A stretch of 58,901 nt of DNA from Bacteroidota bacterium (lineage in GTDB: Bacteria; Bacteroidota; Bacteroidia; Chitinophagales; Saprospiraceae): contig JAFMDF010000018.1 of NCBI GenBank assembly GCA_017857395.1, positions 1 to 58,901 on the forward strand. Reading direction: 5' to 3'. Both the position numbers and the translations under genes were made by a program. Positions 33,370 through 42,533 of this stretch are shown one piece after another. The notes under the pieces were generated by a model. The model saw only the letters and a list, made by a program, of their open reading frames with translations. It was not told the origin of the DNA and made no database searches. Numbering within the stretch: position 1 is the first letter of the stretch; every line of letters starts with the position of its first letter.

Positions 33370-34221
33370 ATGCTATCGGTAAAGTTAGTCAAAGAAGTCC
33401 TCAGAGAAGTGAAAGGTGCACCAAGACATGCCTATAAAGTCACCCAAGGAAGGCTGAAAAACGGCGTATTTCCGCATCAAAAATATGCTTTTGGTAAACA
33501 CCGCAAACAATACTTATGTTGGTTTGAACCATCAAAAGTAACCAAAGACCACATTATTATCTTTTATCATGGTGGTGGTTGGACATTTGGTAAACCAGAA
33601 GTATTTAGCGACAGAGCTAAGCTATTTGCCGAAAAAGGGTATGAAGTAATTATGCCTGCTCACCGAAAATTACCATTTAATAGTTATCCAGAAATTCGAG
33701 AAGACTTAGTACTAACCTTAAAAAAGGTTTATGAAATCATGCAGGCTAAAGGTTTATTACATAAAAAAATAATATTAGGTGGGATGTCTTCTGGAGGAAA
33801 TTTAGCTGCCTTATTATTATTAGATCACAGTCTATTGGAAAATACAGGATTTACACCAGCACATTTTGCTAGTGCTTTTCTTTGTGGCGCACCTGTTAAC
33901 CTAGCAGGAATGACCGATTCTTTTTTATTGGCGAATTATGCAGGAAAAAGAGATAGTATTCATTTTAAAAAAGCCTCTCCCATTAATTTTTTACCAGCAT
34001 CATTTTCCAAACGAATGCTCTTAGTACATGGAACGGCAGATGGTTTGGTCAATTATCATGGAACAGCTAACTTTGTGGAAAAATTAACTAAAGTTAGCAC
34101 CGTACCGATTGATTTTTATACGATTCCAAATGGGTCTCATTTAAAAGCGGTGAGTTGGGCTTATGAAGATAATGCCGTAAGACATAAAATATTAGGTTGG
34201 TTAAATGAACAAGAAATGTAG
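33370..34221 (+). CDS. Alpha/beta-hydrolase of the hormone-sensitive-lipase type
   Basis: The 283-aa protein has the oxyanion motif HGGG (His67-Gly70), the nucleophile elbow GMSSG (Ser140) and a C-terminal NGSH providing His; an Asp in HGTADGL completes the likely triad. No signal peptide is present, so it is cytoplasmic. It probably hydrolyses a small ester. The substrate is not readable. The start follows directly after a phrase repeat, with no Shine-Dalgarno site, as is common in this window. Confidence 0.88.
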   Translation: MLSVKLVKEVLREVKGAPRHAYKVTQGRLKNGVFPHQKYAFGKHRKQYLCWFEPSKVTKDHIIIFYHGGGWTFGKPEVFSDRAKLFAEKGYEVIMPAHRKLPFNSYPEIREDLVLTLKKVYEIMQAKGLLHKKIILGGMSSGGNLAALLLLDHSLLENTGFTPAHFASAFLCGAPVNLAGMTDSFLLANYAGKRDSIHFKKASPINFLPASFSKRMLLVHGTADGLVNYHGTANFVEKLTKVSTVPIDFYTIPNGSHLKAVSWAYEDNAVRHKILGWLNEQEM

Positions 34222-34233
34222 TAAATAATAGTG

Positions 34234-34306
34234 TTTATTCTAAAATAAATCGTAGGAAAAGTGCTTCCAGAACTTAGAGTTCTGGAAGCACTATGCTCCT
34301 AGGAAT
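34234..34306. repeat. REP-like element, copy 2, after the hydrolase gene
   Basis: TTCTAAAATAAATCGTAG is followed by a perfect hairpin GTGCTTCCAGAACT/AGTTCTGGAAGCAC with loop TAG (34261-34291) and ends with CTAGGAAT, which partly mirrors the start. It matches copy 1 at 12505-12590 in its left part. Both copies follow stop codons. Confidence 0.65.
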
Positions 34307-34604
34307 AATGTCTATTCGTGAACAGCGTTTTCATATTTGCCTTTCATGCGATTAGGGATTCTAATAGTATAAATAATAGATTATCAGTCCTAAAAAAATA
34401 GTTTTATCATTTAGAAAGACAAATACCTTAATTAAACCTTTTTTTCATCGAACTTTCCTATGCCCGTGGCGTTAATTGGTTGGGTTTATACCTAAAATTC
34501 TAAAAAGTCAAACTCACGATATAGCTTATACCTACTATTTTTTACAATACTAAAAGTATAAGCAGAAATTAAATTCTTTTTTTATCAAAGTTTGAGAAGC
34601 ATCT
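34307..34604. other. AT-rich spacer before the FemAB-like gene
   Basis: No gene, hairpin or recognisable promoter was found in these 298 bp. Confidence 0.35.
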
Positions 34605-35828
34605 ATGTACTCGAAAATAGCTACCAGTATCAGTACGAAAAATAACGAAGCAGTGATTGTTATGCCCTTACAACAGGGCGCTTACCAATTAGGTATTGCT
34701 GCGACTATTGAAGAAATAGCGCACGATTGGCAATTAGCCGCTCCTGCCCACGATGAATTTCTACAAGTTCCTTATCTAGCCTTTATGGAATCTCGGCCAC
34801 CAGGAGATATGCATTTTCGCTATTTAGTATTTTATAAAAACAATCAACCTAAAGGTGTAGCTTATTGCCAAATTTCGGAACTCAAAATTCGAGAAGCACT
34901 TACCGACCCTACGCTTTCTTCTTTTCGCCAAAAATTAAATGACACCATCTTAAAAGCTGCAGATATGAATGCACTTTTTTGTGGAAATATTTTATTGACA
35001 GGAGAACATGGTTGCCATTTTAATGATGAAGTAGCTATAAAGACGCAAAGTTTATTATTAAAAGAAGGCTTAGAGACCTTAAAAAATCAGTGTAAAAAAG
35101 AAGGGGAACACATCTCTTTATTATTGGTAAAGGATTTGGATGCACCAAGAAAGACGGCACTACATCCTAATTTAGGAAGCGACTATAAAGAATTTTCTAT
35201 TCAACCTAAGATGATTCTAAATCTTAATAAAAAATGGAATACTTTTGAAGATTATTTAGCATCCATGACCTCTAAATATAGGGTTCGAGCTAAACGAGCC
35301 TTTAAAAAAGGGATTAGTATAGAAAAACGAGAATTAAATATAGAATCAATCGAAGCATTTCTGCCAAGAATTGATGAATTATATAAATGTATTGCTGAAG
35401 GAGCTGGTTTCAACGTCGTAACTTTAGACGGTGAATACTTTTTAAATTTTAAGCGACATTTTCCTGAAAAATTCCGCCTTTACGGTTATTTCTTAGCAGG
35501 AGAAATGATTGCCTTTTACACCACTTTCCGTAATCAAGAGGAATTAGAAGCGCACTTTTTAGGTTTTGCTAATGAAACTAACCGCACTTATCAGGTCTAC
35601 CTAAATATTTTATACGATTTAATTAAAGAAGGGATTGAACAGAAAGCAGGCTATATCAACTTTGCTAGAACTGCCTTAGAGATTAAAAGTTCTGTAGGTG
35701 CAGCACCCGTTGATTTATTTTATCTAGGCAAGCATACCAATTCTTTGAAAAATGCTTTATTTACCCCCATTTTGGCTTACTTCAACCCAACCGTCGATTG
35801 GATTCAACGCAATCCGTTCAAAGCATAA
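34605..35828 (+). CDS. FemAB/GNAT-like acyltransferase
   Basis: The 407-aa cytoplasmic protein looks like a tandem GNAT fold of the peptidoglycan-bridge (FemAB) type. SKYRVRAKRAFKKGISIEKREL and the GYFLAGEMIAFYTTFRNQEELEAHFLGFANETNRTYQVYLNILYDLI segment correspond to the acyl-acceptor half. It may add an amino acid or acyl group to lipid-linked precursors or to a protein. A related 'peptidoglycan biosynthesis-like' annotation is common for this family, but no substrate is established by sequence. It has no operon partner. Confidence 0.7.
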   Translation: MYSKIATSISTKNNEAVIVMPLQQGAYQLGIAATIEEIAHDWQLAAPAHDEFLQVPYLAFMESRPPGDMHFRYLVFYKNNQPKGVAYCQISELKIREALTDPTLSSFRQKLNDTILKAADMNALFCGNILLTGEHGCHFNDEVAIKTQSLLLKEGLETLKNQCKKEGEHISLLLVKDLDAPRKTALHPNLGSDYKEFSIQPKMILNLNKKWNTFEDYLASMTSKYRVRAKRAFKKGISIEKRELNIESIEAFLPRIDELYKCIAEGAGFNVVTLDGEYFLNFKRHFPEKFRLYGYFLAGEMIAFYTTFRNQEELEAHFLGFANETNRTYQVYLNILYDLIKEGIEQKAGYINFARTALEIKSSVGAAPVDLFYLGKHTNSLKNALFTPILAYFNPTVDWIQRNPFKA

Positions 35829-36283
35829 CGGTAATTAACTATCTAGGAAACGGTCCGCACAGTAATCAAGGCGTAATCCTGCTAGAAGATAGCATCTTTC
35901 CACCCACCTCCAAAATGAAATTTCTCTCTTTTTACCTACTTTGTATGCAGGTATCTGACGCCTCCTTACTTATAACCAAATCGTTACAAGTAACTATAAA
36001 AATCATTTCAGTCTGTATAATTCTCTCCTAAACTACCGCTATACCTTTACACCTCTATACCTTTCTGCCTTATTTTATCAATTTCCTACCATTTCATTTG
36101 AAAAAATTAAAATTTGTGGATACCTTCAAGCCTCTTTTGAAGGAAGCGATAGCACTATTTCCTGAAAGAAGTAGAAAAAATCCTATTTTTGGGTTTATTC
36201 TTTTTTAATAAATAAGTATCGTTAAAATATAATTTGGCAGATGTAACTTTCCTAGCCTGCCTAAAACTAAACCTTAAATTTTT
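35829..36283. other. 455-bp spacer before the alanine symporter gene
   Basis: An open frame of 77 codons overlaps the start of this spacer but has no protein character. TACCTTTACACCTCTATACCTTT (36049-36071) is another phrase-like stretch. No promoter was identified with confidence. Confidence 0.35.
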
Positions 36284-37828
36284 ATGAGTAAGAAAATAAC
36301 TACTTTGATGTTACTGCTTTGTGCGCCTATGCTAATGTTTGCGCAAGGCATCAATAAGTTACCTTTAATGCTGACGGGCACCCTTTGGGAATCAATTGAA
36401 GGTGCGATGGATTGGATAAATGGCCTCGTCTTTTTTAGCGTTAATTTTCCCATCATAGGAGAACGGCCTTTTGTTTTAATTTGGCTGGTAATTGGCGCGC
36501 TCTTTTTTACCTTTTATAATGGATTTGTTAATTTATGGGGGTTCACGCATGCTTTGGATGTTGTTAGAGGAAAATTCGATGACCCTAAAGATCCAGGGGA
36601 AGTATCTCACTTTCAAGCCTTGGCAACAGCTTTATCAGGAACAGTAGGGGTAGGTAATATTGCGGGAGTGGCTTTAGCGATTTCATTAGGTGGTGCAGGT
36701 GCTACTTTTTGGATTATTATAGTTGGATTATTAGGTATGTCTTCTAAATTTGTAGAATGTACCTTAGGATTGAAATATCGAAAAGAATTACCAGATGGTT
36801 CTGTTTCTGGTGGTCCAATGTATTATTTGAGTGAAGGATTGGCTAAAAGAGGAGCTGGAGGTTTAGGTAAAGTATTAGCTGTTTTATTTGCTATTGCTTG
36901 TATTGGTGGCTCTTTTGGTGGCGGAAACATGGTACAAATTAACCAAGCTACTTCTCAGTTAGTAACTGTAACAGGGGGAACAGAAAGTTTTTTCTTTGGA
37001 AATGAATGGATGTTTGGTGCGGCAATGGCTGTTGTAGTAGGGGTTGTCATTCTCGGAGGAATCAAAAGTATTGCTAGTGTAACGGATAAGATTGTACCAT
37101 TCATGGTAGGTATCTATTTGTTGGGTGCAATTATTGTCATTGGCTATCATTTTACCGATATTCCTTGGGCTTTTGCTGAAATCTTTAGAGGCGCTTTTAG
37201 CAAGTCTGCTGCTTTTGGTGGTTTTGTAGGGGTATTAATGATAGGGGTACAAAGAGCTGCTTTTTCCAACGAGGCGGGTATCGGTTCTGCTTCTATTGCC
37301 CATGCTGCGGCAAAAACAGATGAGCCAATTAGTGAAGGAATTGTGGCTTTATTAGAGCCATTTATTGATACTGTTGTGGTTTGTACCATGACTGCTTTGG
37401 TAATTATCATTACTCAAAATGCACCAGAAGCTACGGTAGCTTTAGCGAATGATGCAGAGAAAATTGCCTTAACTTCTCGTTCTTTTGCTTCTGTGATTCC
37501 TTGGTTTCCACCAGTATTAGCAATGGCGGTTATCTTATTTGCTTTGTCAACGATGATTGCTTGGTCTTACTACGGATTAAAAGCTTGGACGTACTTATTT
37601 GGCGAATCTGCTATTTCAGAAAATATTTATAAATTAATTTTCTGTTTGTTTGTAATTGTTGGTTCTGCTACGAGTTCTGCTAGTGTCTTTGGTTTTGGAG
37701 ATGCGATGATTTTTGCCATGTGTTTCCCGAATATCCTAGGCCTTTATTTCTTAGCGCCTGAGGTAAAAACAGATTTGAAGGATTATTTTGCTAGAGTGAA
37801 ATCTGGAGAGATTAAGAAATTCTCTTAA
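36284..37828 (+). CDS. Alanine/glycine:cation symporter (AGCS family)
   Basis: The 514-aa protein has the AGCS signature region GGGNMVQINQ and the HFQALATALSGTVGVGNIAGVALAI segment, with about eleven membrane segments. It imports alanine or glycine with Na+ or H+ across the inner membrane. An N-terminal cleavable signal-like hydrophobic stretch (MSKKITTLMLLLCAPMLMFAQG) precedes the first functional membrane segment, which is unusual for the family in Proteobacteria but seen in Bacteroidota. A strong terminator follows. The amino acid fits scavenging after the secreted proteases, as inference. Confidence 0.9.
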   Translation: MSKKITTLMLLLCAPMLMFAQGINKLPLMLTGTLWESIEGAMDWINGLVFFSVNFPIIGERPFVLIWLVIGALFFTFYNGFVNLWGFTHALDVVRGKFDDPKDPGEVSHFQALATALSGTVGVGNIAGVALAISLGGAGATFWIIIVGLLGMSSKFVECTLGLKYRKELPDGSVSGGPMYYLSEGLAKRGAGGLGKVLAVLFAIACIGGSFGGGNMVQINQATSQLVTVTGGTESFFFGNEWMFGAAMAVVVGVVILGGIKSIASVTDKIVPFMVGIYLLGAIIVIGYHFTDIPWAFAEIFRGAFSKSAAFGGFVGVLMIGVQRAAFSNEAGIGSASIAHAAAKTDEPISEGIVALLEPFIDTVVVCTMTALVIIITQNAPEATVALANDAEKIALTSRSFASVIPWFPPVLAMAVILFALSTMIAWSYYGLKAWTYLFGESAISENIYKLIFCLFVIVGSATSSASVFGFGDAMIFAMCFPNILGLYFLAPEVKTDLKDYFARVKSGEIKKFS

Positions 37829-37868
37829 ATTGTGAAGTGATTCATAATTTGTAAAGAATTAATACGAT

Positions 37869-37907
37869 AAAAATGCCGTAGTGAATATATCGCTACGGCA
37901 TTTTTTT
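37869..37907 (+). terminator. Terminator after the alanine symporter
   Basis: AAAAATGCCGTAG pairs with CTACGGCATTTTT around an A/T loop, followed by two more T. The hairpin lies 41 bp after the stop codon. Confidence 0.9.
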
Positions 37908-37945
37908 GTATAGAATAATATTTGTTGTTCTTGCAAATGTTTAGA

Positions 37946-38054
37946 GAATCAGATAAAAAATTAATATTGCAAAAATAACTAATACAATATCCGTGTCCCT
38001 TAATTAATCCGCGGTATAAATCACTACCACGGATTAATTAAGGGACACGGATAT
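37946..38054. repeat. Dispersed repeat copy 2 with 25-bp perfect palindrome arms
   Basis: AATCAGATAAAAAATTAATATT is followed by perfect 25-bp arms (37987-38011 and 38030-38054) built on ATCCGTGTCCCTTAATTAATCC, enclosing 18 bases. An inner GGTA/TACC pair extends the fold. The head of this element is shared with 6428 and 47246. Confidence 0.7.
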
Positions 38055-38092
38055 TTATCATTTTTTTATCTGACGACCTATTGTATCCAACA

Positions 38093-38526
38093 CTAATTTT
38101 TCTCCCCTACTTGTGCTGCTCGCTGTTTATGAAATTCAATATGTGCTGCTGCATCCCATTTTATATTAGCGCGGTCGGCATATTTTTGAAAAGCACATAA
38201 ACCTACAGTTGCTCTGACACTATCAATTTTATGCGGATTTTCAATAGGAAGAAAATAGAATTTTCCAGTTGTGCCATCTCTTTTATATTGACTCCCATAA
38301 ATCTGTTTCTTTCCTTATCCGACATTAATTCAAACTCCCAAAACCTCCATTTATCTCCCAAAAGTATAATAGCCTTGACCTTTCGTATAAATACTATGAC
38401 AAATAGTTGATTTAACCATACAAAAAAGTAATCTTTGTACAAAATTAGCTCTCTGTAATAATATTGCATCAATCTATCCTCCATTTCAATCAGACAATTT
38501 AAATAGTCGGAAGGATAAACTTGCAT
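38093..38526 (-). pseudogene. Remnant of a DUF6624-like gene
   Basis: On the minus strand a frame ending at 38093 encodes GKKQIYGSQYKRDG, then PIENPHKIDSVRATVGL and a lysine-rich end. This matches the C-terminus of DUF6624 proteins (G..Q.YG(S/T)Q..., PI.....VD..R...GL). A stop directly precedes it (about 38318). A different frame, open from 38526 to 38203, could contain a 107-aa peptide (MQVYPSDYLNCLIEMEDRL) but has no family resemblance. The simplest reading is a decayed gene with lost N-terminus or frameshift. Function is unknown. Confidence 0.5.
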
Positions 38527-38585
38527 TCATCTAATCCACAAAACGCTTTCTTTACCATCAATTTTTCATCCACACATCCACTTTG

Positions 38586-41500
38586 ATGATGAGTATTAGG
38601 AATCTATTGTATTTGCTATTTTTTTCTACTAATCAATTAGTGGCCCAAGATGCTAATTTAATAATAGCAAATGAACAATTAATGGAATTGGCTACCGAAA
38701 TGAATTATGCAGTAGTAGATATAGCTGCCCCTGTTATCTCAGATCATTATACCTCTAAAGGAATTACCCATATTTATTATCAGCAATCTGTTGACCAAAT
38801 TGGTATTTTTGGTACGAGTGCAGCTGTTCATATTAAAAATAATAAAGTTTTTTCTGCTAATATTAATTTTTTAAAAGGTGTCCAGAAAAGAGCGATTAAA
38901 AAACAATTTCGAGTACAGGCGGTCGAAGCATTGGTTCGCTTGGCACAAAATCAAAATTACCCCTTAAGTCAAACAGAGTTTATTATTCTTTCTGTAGATG
39001 AAGCAGCTCCTACTAAGCCAACTACTATCAAAGCTGATGGTATCTCTAACCGCACGATTCCCTTAAAACTAGTATTTGTAGAAGATGCTAATAACGATTT
39101 ACAGTTAGCCTGGAGTGTTTTCATCGATGAAAAAGAAGGAGCGAATTATAAGAACTTCTTAATTAATGCGACTACAGGTGCCATTGAAAAAGAGATTAAT
39201 TTAACGATTTCTTGTAATTTTGACCACGATTCATCCAATCATCAACATGAATCCATTCCTTCCTCTGATAATCGCTTAGAGCAACTTTTGCACACACATC
39301 AAACAACTATTCACCCCAAAAAAAATCAAGTCGCAAATAGTTATCATGTTTTTCCTATTCCTATAGAAAGCCCCAATTTTGGCAATCGTTCCATTGAAGT
39401 AAGCCCTTGGGAGGCTAATGTAATTGCTTCTCCTAATGGTTGGCATCAAATCGGTAACACCAATTATACCACGACCACAGGAAATAACGCAGATGCTTAT
39501 GAGGATAGTAATTCAACTAATAAGCCAACTAATGGAGATGCCGCTAGGGTAAATGGTGGAACGTCATTAAATTTTGATAATCCTTTAGATGTGGATGGCG
39601 GTCCAGGGAATTATAAACCAGCAGCCATTACTAATTTATTTTATTGGAGTAATATCATTCATGATGTTTGGTATAACTATGGATTCGATGAACCCTCTGG
39701 TAATTTTCAAGAAGAAAACTATGGCAGAGGTGGTAATGGAAGCGATTATGTGTATGCAGAAGCACAAGATGGTTCTGGCACCTGTAATGCGAATATGTCT
39801 ACGCCCAGTGATGGCGGGAATCCTAGAATGCAAATGTATGTGTGTGGCACAAGAGATGGAGATTTTGATAATGGCGTGATTGTACACGAATATGGACATG
39901 GTATTTCTACTCGTTTAACAGGCGGACCAGCTACGGCTGGCTGCCTCAATAATCAGGAACAAATGGGAGAAGGTTGGTCAGATTGGTTCGCTACCGTAAT
40001 GACTATCCAACCTGGAGATAATGCTGCTAAATCTAGACCAATGGGAACTTGGCTATTTGAAGAAGGTCCCACAGGTGCAGGAATTCGACCTTATCCTTAC
40101 ACGACCGATATGGGCATCAACCCTATGACTTATGGAACTTTACAAAATAGTACGATCAAAGCACCTCATGGGGTAGGTTCCGTTTGGGCAACCATGTTAT
40201 GGGATTTAACCTGGGCAATGATTGACCGTTATGGTTGGGATGCCGATTTATATAATGGAACAGGCGGAAATAATAAAATGATGGCATTGGTCATTGAAGG
40301 CTTAAAATTACAACCTTGCGCTCCCGGATTTGTGGATGGACGGGATGCTATTTTAGCCGCTGACCGCCTATTATATGGAGGAGATAATGCGTGTTTAATT
40401 TGGAGCGCCTTTACTCGTAGAGGGCTCGGATATAGTGCTAACCAAGGTAGTACTAGTAATAAGTCAGACGGCATAGAAGCTTTTGACATGCCACCTTCTT
40501 GTACTATTTCTTTAGTCAAAACAACAGATAAAACAACTGCAAGACTCGGAGATACCATTACATATACCTTAACTGCCATTAACAGGCAAGATAATCATTT
40601 AGATAGTCTAGTATTTAAAGATTTTTTACCTGCTACGCTTGAATTCATTGCCGCTTCCGATAAGGGAAAACCAATTAATCAGGTCATCACTTGGCCTGCT
40701 ATTCCCCTAAATTCTGGAGAAAGTGCGACAAGGACTATCACTGCCAGAGTCAAGGCTAGCCTAGCTGAAATTGACCCCACTTTTACCGATAATTTAGAAA
40801 CTGGGGAGGCCAATTGGACGGTTACCAATAATCAAGGAACGGCTACTTGGAATTATCAAAACACAAAGGCTAATTCTGCGGAGTATGCTTTTCATTCTCC
40901 TGGAGCACAACCAAACAGTTACGCCAATTTAACCAGTAGTACAGCTTTTGGATTAACGGAAAATAGTGAATTGATTTTTCATCATTATTATGATATAGAA
41001 GCAGAATGGGATGCTGGAGTAGTTCAATTATCGACCGATAATGGGGAAAGTTGGCAAGATATAGGGAATAGAATAACACAAAACGGTTATACAGGCACTA
41101 CCTTTTATAATTTTGACGGTTTTTATGGAAAATCAACCGATTGGGTCGAAACAAAGATAGATTTATCTGATTTCGCCTTTCAAAAAGTATTCATTCGATT
41201 CCAAATGCGTTATGATGAGAGTATCTTTGAAGAAGGTTGGTTTATAGATGATATAACTGTTACAAACTTAGGATTATCCGCCCTTAACCGAGCACAAATT
41301 GGGAATAATGACATTACTAGTTCTGCTACTGTTAACAGAGCTACTGCTATTAATTTTGAGGTTATTAATAATTGCTTAGATAATTTTAATTTGAATCTTG
41401 ATGGCGATATTTCATCGGATGAATATCGTTTCGCAGATGATTTAATTGCCTCTGGAATTATTAAAAACGGGACACAGGTTGGTTTCTATGCAGGCAATTC

Positions 41501-41924
41501 TATTAGCCTCCTACCAGGTTTTCAGGCAGAGAATGGTAGTGACTTTATTGCAGCTATTGCAGCTTGTGAGGAAGGTAATCCAAATACTTTTACAACTATT
41601 GATTCAACCAGTATCGCTGCCAAAACTCGTACTACCCCCCATTTAAGTAGGCCTAGTACTAACAATCAATTAGCTATTCGCCCTAACCCTTTCTCTCAAC
41701 AAGCAATTATTGACTATCACTTAAAATCGTCAGGAAATCTTTGGATTGGCTTGTATGATATTACTGGCAAAATAGTTAAAGTGCTACATAATCAAACAAA
41801 TAGCGAAGTAGGTAATTACCAGTTATTACTATCTAGTGACCAGTTAGAAAGTGGCGCATATTGGTTAACGATGCGGACGCAAAAGGAGGTCTTGACGAAG
41901 AAATTATTTTTGATTCGGGATTAA
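38586..41924 (+). CDS. Secreted M36 (fungalysin) metalloprotease, short form
   Basis: The 1112-aa protein has a signal peptide (about 1-22, ending LVAQ), the propeptide and the M36 catalytic domain with HEYGHG (about residues 434-439) and EQMGEGWSDWF, then a DUF11-like domain and a beta sandwich. A domain resembling the 3-coathanger stack and a C-terminal type IX sorting domain (RPNPFSQQAIIDY) end the protein. It is a close paralogue of the gene at 13944: the catalytic and prodomain parts align along their length, and only the eleven Ig-like repeats are missing. ATG 38586 is used; a second ATG follows directly. Both proteases probably act on external protein. Confidence 0.9.
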   Translation: MMSIRNLLYLLFFSTNQLVAQDANLIIANEQLMELATEMNYAVVDIAAPVISDHYTSKGITHIYYQQSVDQIGIFGTSAAVHIKNNKVFSANINFLKGVQKRAIKKQFRVQAVEALVRLAQNQNYPLSQTEFIILSVDEAAPTKPTTIKADGISNRTIPLKLVFVEDANNDLQLAWSVFIDEKEGANYKNFLINATTGAIEKEINLTISCNFDHDSSNHQHESIPSSDNRLEQLLHTHQTTIHPKKNQVANSYHVFPIPIESPNFGNRSIEVSPWEANVIASPNGWHQIGNTNYTTTTGNNADAYEDSNSTNKPTNGDAARVNGGTSLNFDNPLDVDGGPGNYKPAAITNLFYWSNIIHDVWYNYGFDEPSGNFQEENYGRGGNGSDYVYAEAQDGSGTCNANMSTPSDGGNPRMQMYVCGTRDGDFDNGVIVHEYGHGISTRLTGGPATAGCLNNQEQMGEGWSDWFATVMTIQPGDNAAKSRPMGTWLFEEGPTGAGIRPYPYTTDMGINPMTYGTLQNSTIKAPHGVGSVWATMLWDLTWAMIDRYGWDADLYNGTGGNNKMMALVIEGLKLQPCAPGFVDGRDAILAADRLLYGGDNACLIWSAFTRRGLGYSANQGSTSNKSDGIEAFDMPPSCTISLVKTTDKTTARLGDTITYTLTAINRQDNHLDSLVFKDFLPATLEFIAASDKGKPINQVITWPAIPLNSGESATRTITARVKASLAEIDPTFTDNLETGEANWTVTNNQGTATWNYQNTKANSAEYAFHSPGAQPNSYANLTSSTAFGLTENSELIFHHYYDIEAEWDAGVVQLSTDNGESWQDIGNRITQNGYTGTTFYNFDGFYGKSTDWVETKIDLSDFAFQKVFIRFQMRYDESIFEEGWFIDDITVTNLGLSALNRAQIGNNDITSSATVNRATAINFEVINNCLDNFNLNLDGDISSDEYRFADDLIASGIIKNGTQVGFYAGNSISLLPGFQAENGSDFIAAIAACEEGNPNTFTTIDSTSIAAKTRTTPHLSRPSTNNQLAIRPNPFSQQAIIDYHLKSSGNLWIGLYDITGKIVKVLHNQTNSEVGNYQLLLSSDQLESGAYWLTMRTQKEVLTKKLFLIRD

Positions 41925-42167
41925 GTATAAGGATAGTAGGTTTGGATAACTTATATTTTATTCCCCACGGATTTATGAACCCCACGGATATTAATACTTA
42001 TTTTATAAAATTGTTGACTTCACAGACTGACTGACAACGGATTTTTTGCTAAATTTTTAAAATCATGGTTTTTAGTAGAATTAGGATTTAGCAAATCGGG
42101 AAAGCTATTCAATCAATACCATATCAAGCTAAAATTCACACCTTTTATCAACTGAACTTCCCCTATA

Positions 42168-42234
42168 CGTAAAAAAAAAAGCCGTACTTAAAGTACGGCT
42201 TTTTTCAACAAATTATAATCCCATGAACATATCC
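42168..42234 (-). ncRNA. Conserved ATGTTCATGGGATTATAA element with terminator, copy B
   Basis: On the minus strand GGATATGTTCATGGGATTAT runs into AATTTGTTG and a perfect terminator (AAGCCGTACT/AGTACGGCTT plus ten T). The block is 25 bp identical or nearly so to copy A at 23561-23585, while the terminator stem differs by sequence but not by place. That pattern suggests selection on the upstream block. It could be the end of a small RNA starting near 42519 or a separate transcript. Confidence 0.5.
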
Positions 42235-42265
42235 AAAATTAATTCTTTAGTTTTCTATTTGGTAT

Positions 42266-42367
42266 TTATATATTAAAAGTAAAATTTTTATCTAGTTGAG
42301 TAATTTTAGTTCGCTGCCTCCCATCCGCTTTGCGGTTCTTTCGCTTGAATGTTCCCCGAACATTCAT
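42266..42367 (-). CDS. Possible 33-aa basic peptide ORF
   Basis: An ATG at 42367 opens a 33-codon frame starting MNVRGTFKRKNRKADGRQRT, very rich in Lys and Arg. It lies between copies B and C of the conserved element, on the same strand. The DNA also holds ATGTTCGGGGAACAT and CCGCAAAGCGG hairpins, so structured RNA could explain it as well. No homologue is recognised. Confidence 0.2.
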   Translation of the reverse strand: MNVRGTFKRKNRKADGRQRTKITQLDKNFTFNI

Positions 42368-42408
42368 CCTGCGGAATCACTTATTCATCTTTCAAAGTAT
42401 GAATGTTA

Positions 42409-42519
42409 GCAAGGCATTCTAAATCCCACTAAAGAGTGCCTTGCCAAATTCAAATCCCATGAACATATCCTAAAATTATTAAGCTAATCTTTTATTAGCT
42501 TTTGCGTTAATTACTTAAC
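42409..42519 (-). ncRNA. Conserved ATGTTCATGGGATT element, copy C
   Basis: On the minus strand, after a small AAGCTAAT/ATTAGCTT hairpin (about 42481-42500), AATTTTAGGATATGTTCATGGGATT leads to an imperfect hairpin GCAAGGCACTCT / AGAATGCCTTGC (42409-42444) with no T-run. A -7 box TATCTTTG lies at 42526-42533, which would start a transcript near 42519. The mini-ORF here is longer (MFMGFEFGKALFSGI). Confidence 0.45.
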
Positions 42520-42525
42520 ACACTA

Positions 42526-42533
42526 CAAAGATA
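42526..42533 (-). promoter_or_regulatory. -7 promoter box for the minus-strand RNA element
   Basis: TATCTTTG on the minus strand matches TAnnTTTG exactly. It lies about 60 bases upstream of element copy C, with a T-rich region further upstream as possible -33 part. Confidence 0.4.

Noticed and set aside
35798-36031. 77-codon frame overlapping the end of the FemAB-like gene
   Set aside because: Composition and overlap indicate a shadow frame; no family similarity or start context.
42441-42475. TTCAAATCCC resembling a tRNA T-loop near 42449
   Set aside because: No acceptor stem, anticodon arm or D arm could be placed around it; it is part of the conserved element copy C.
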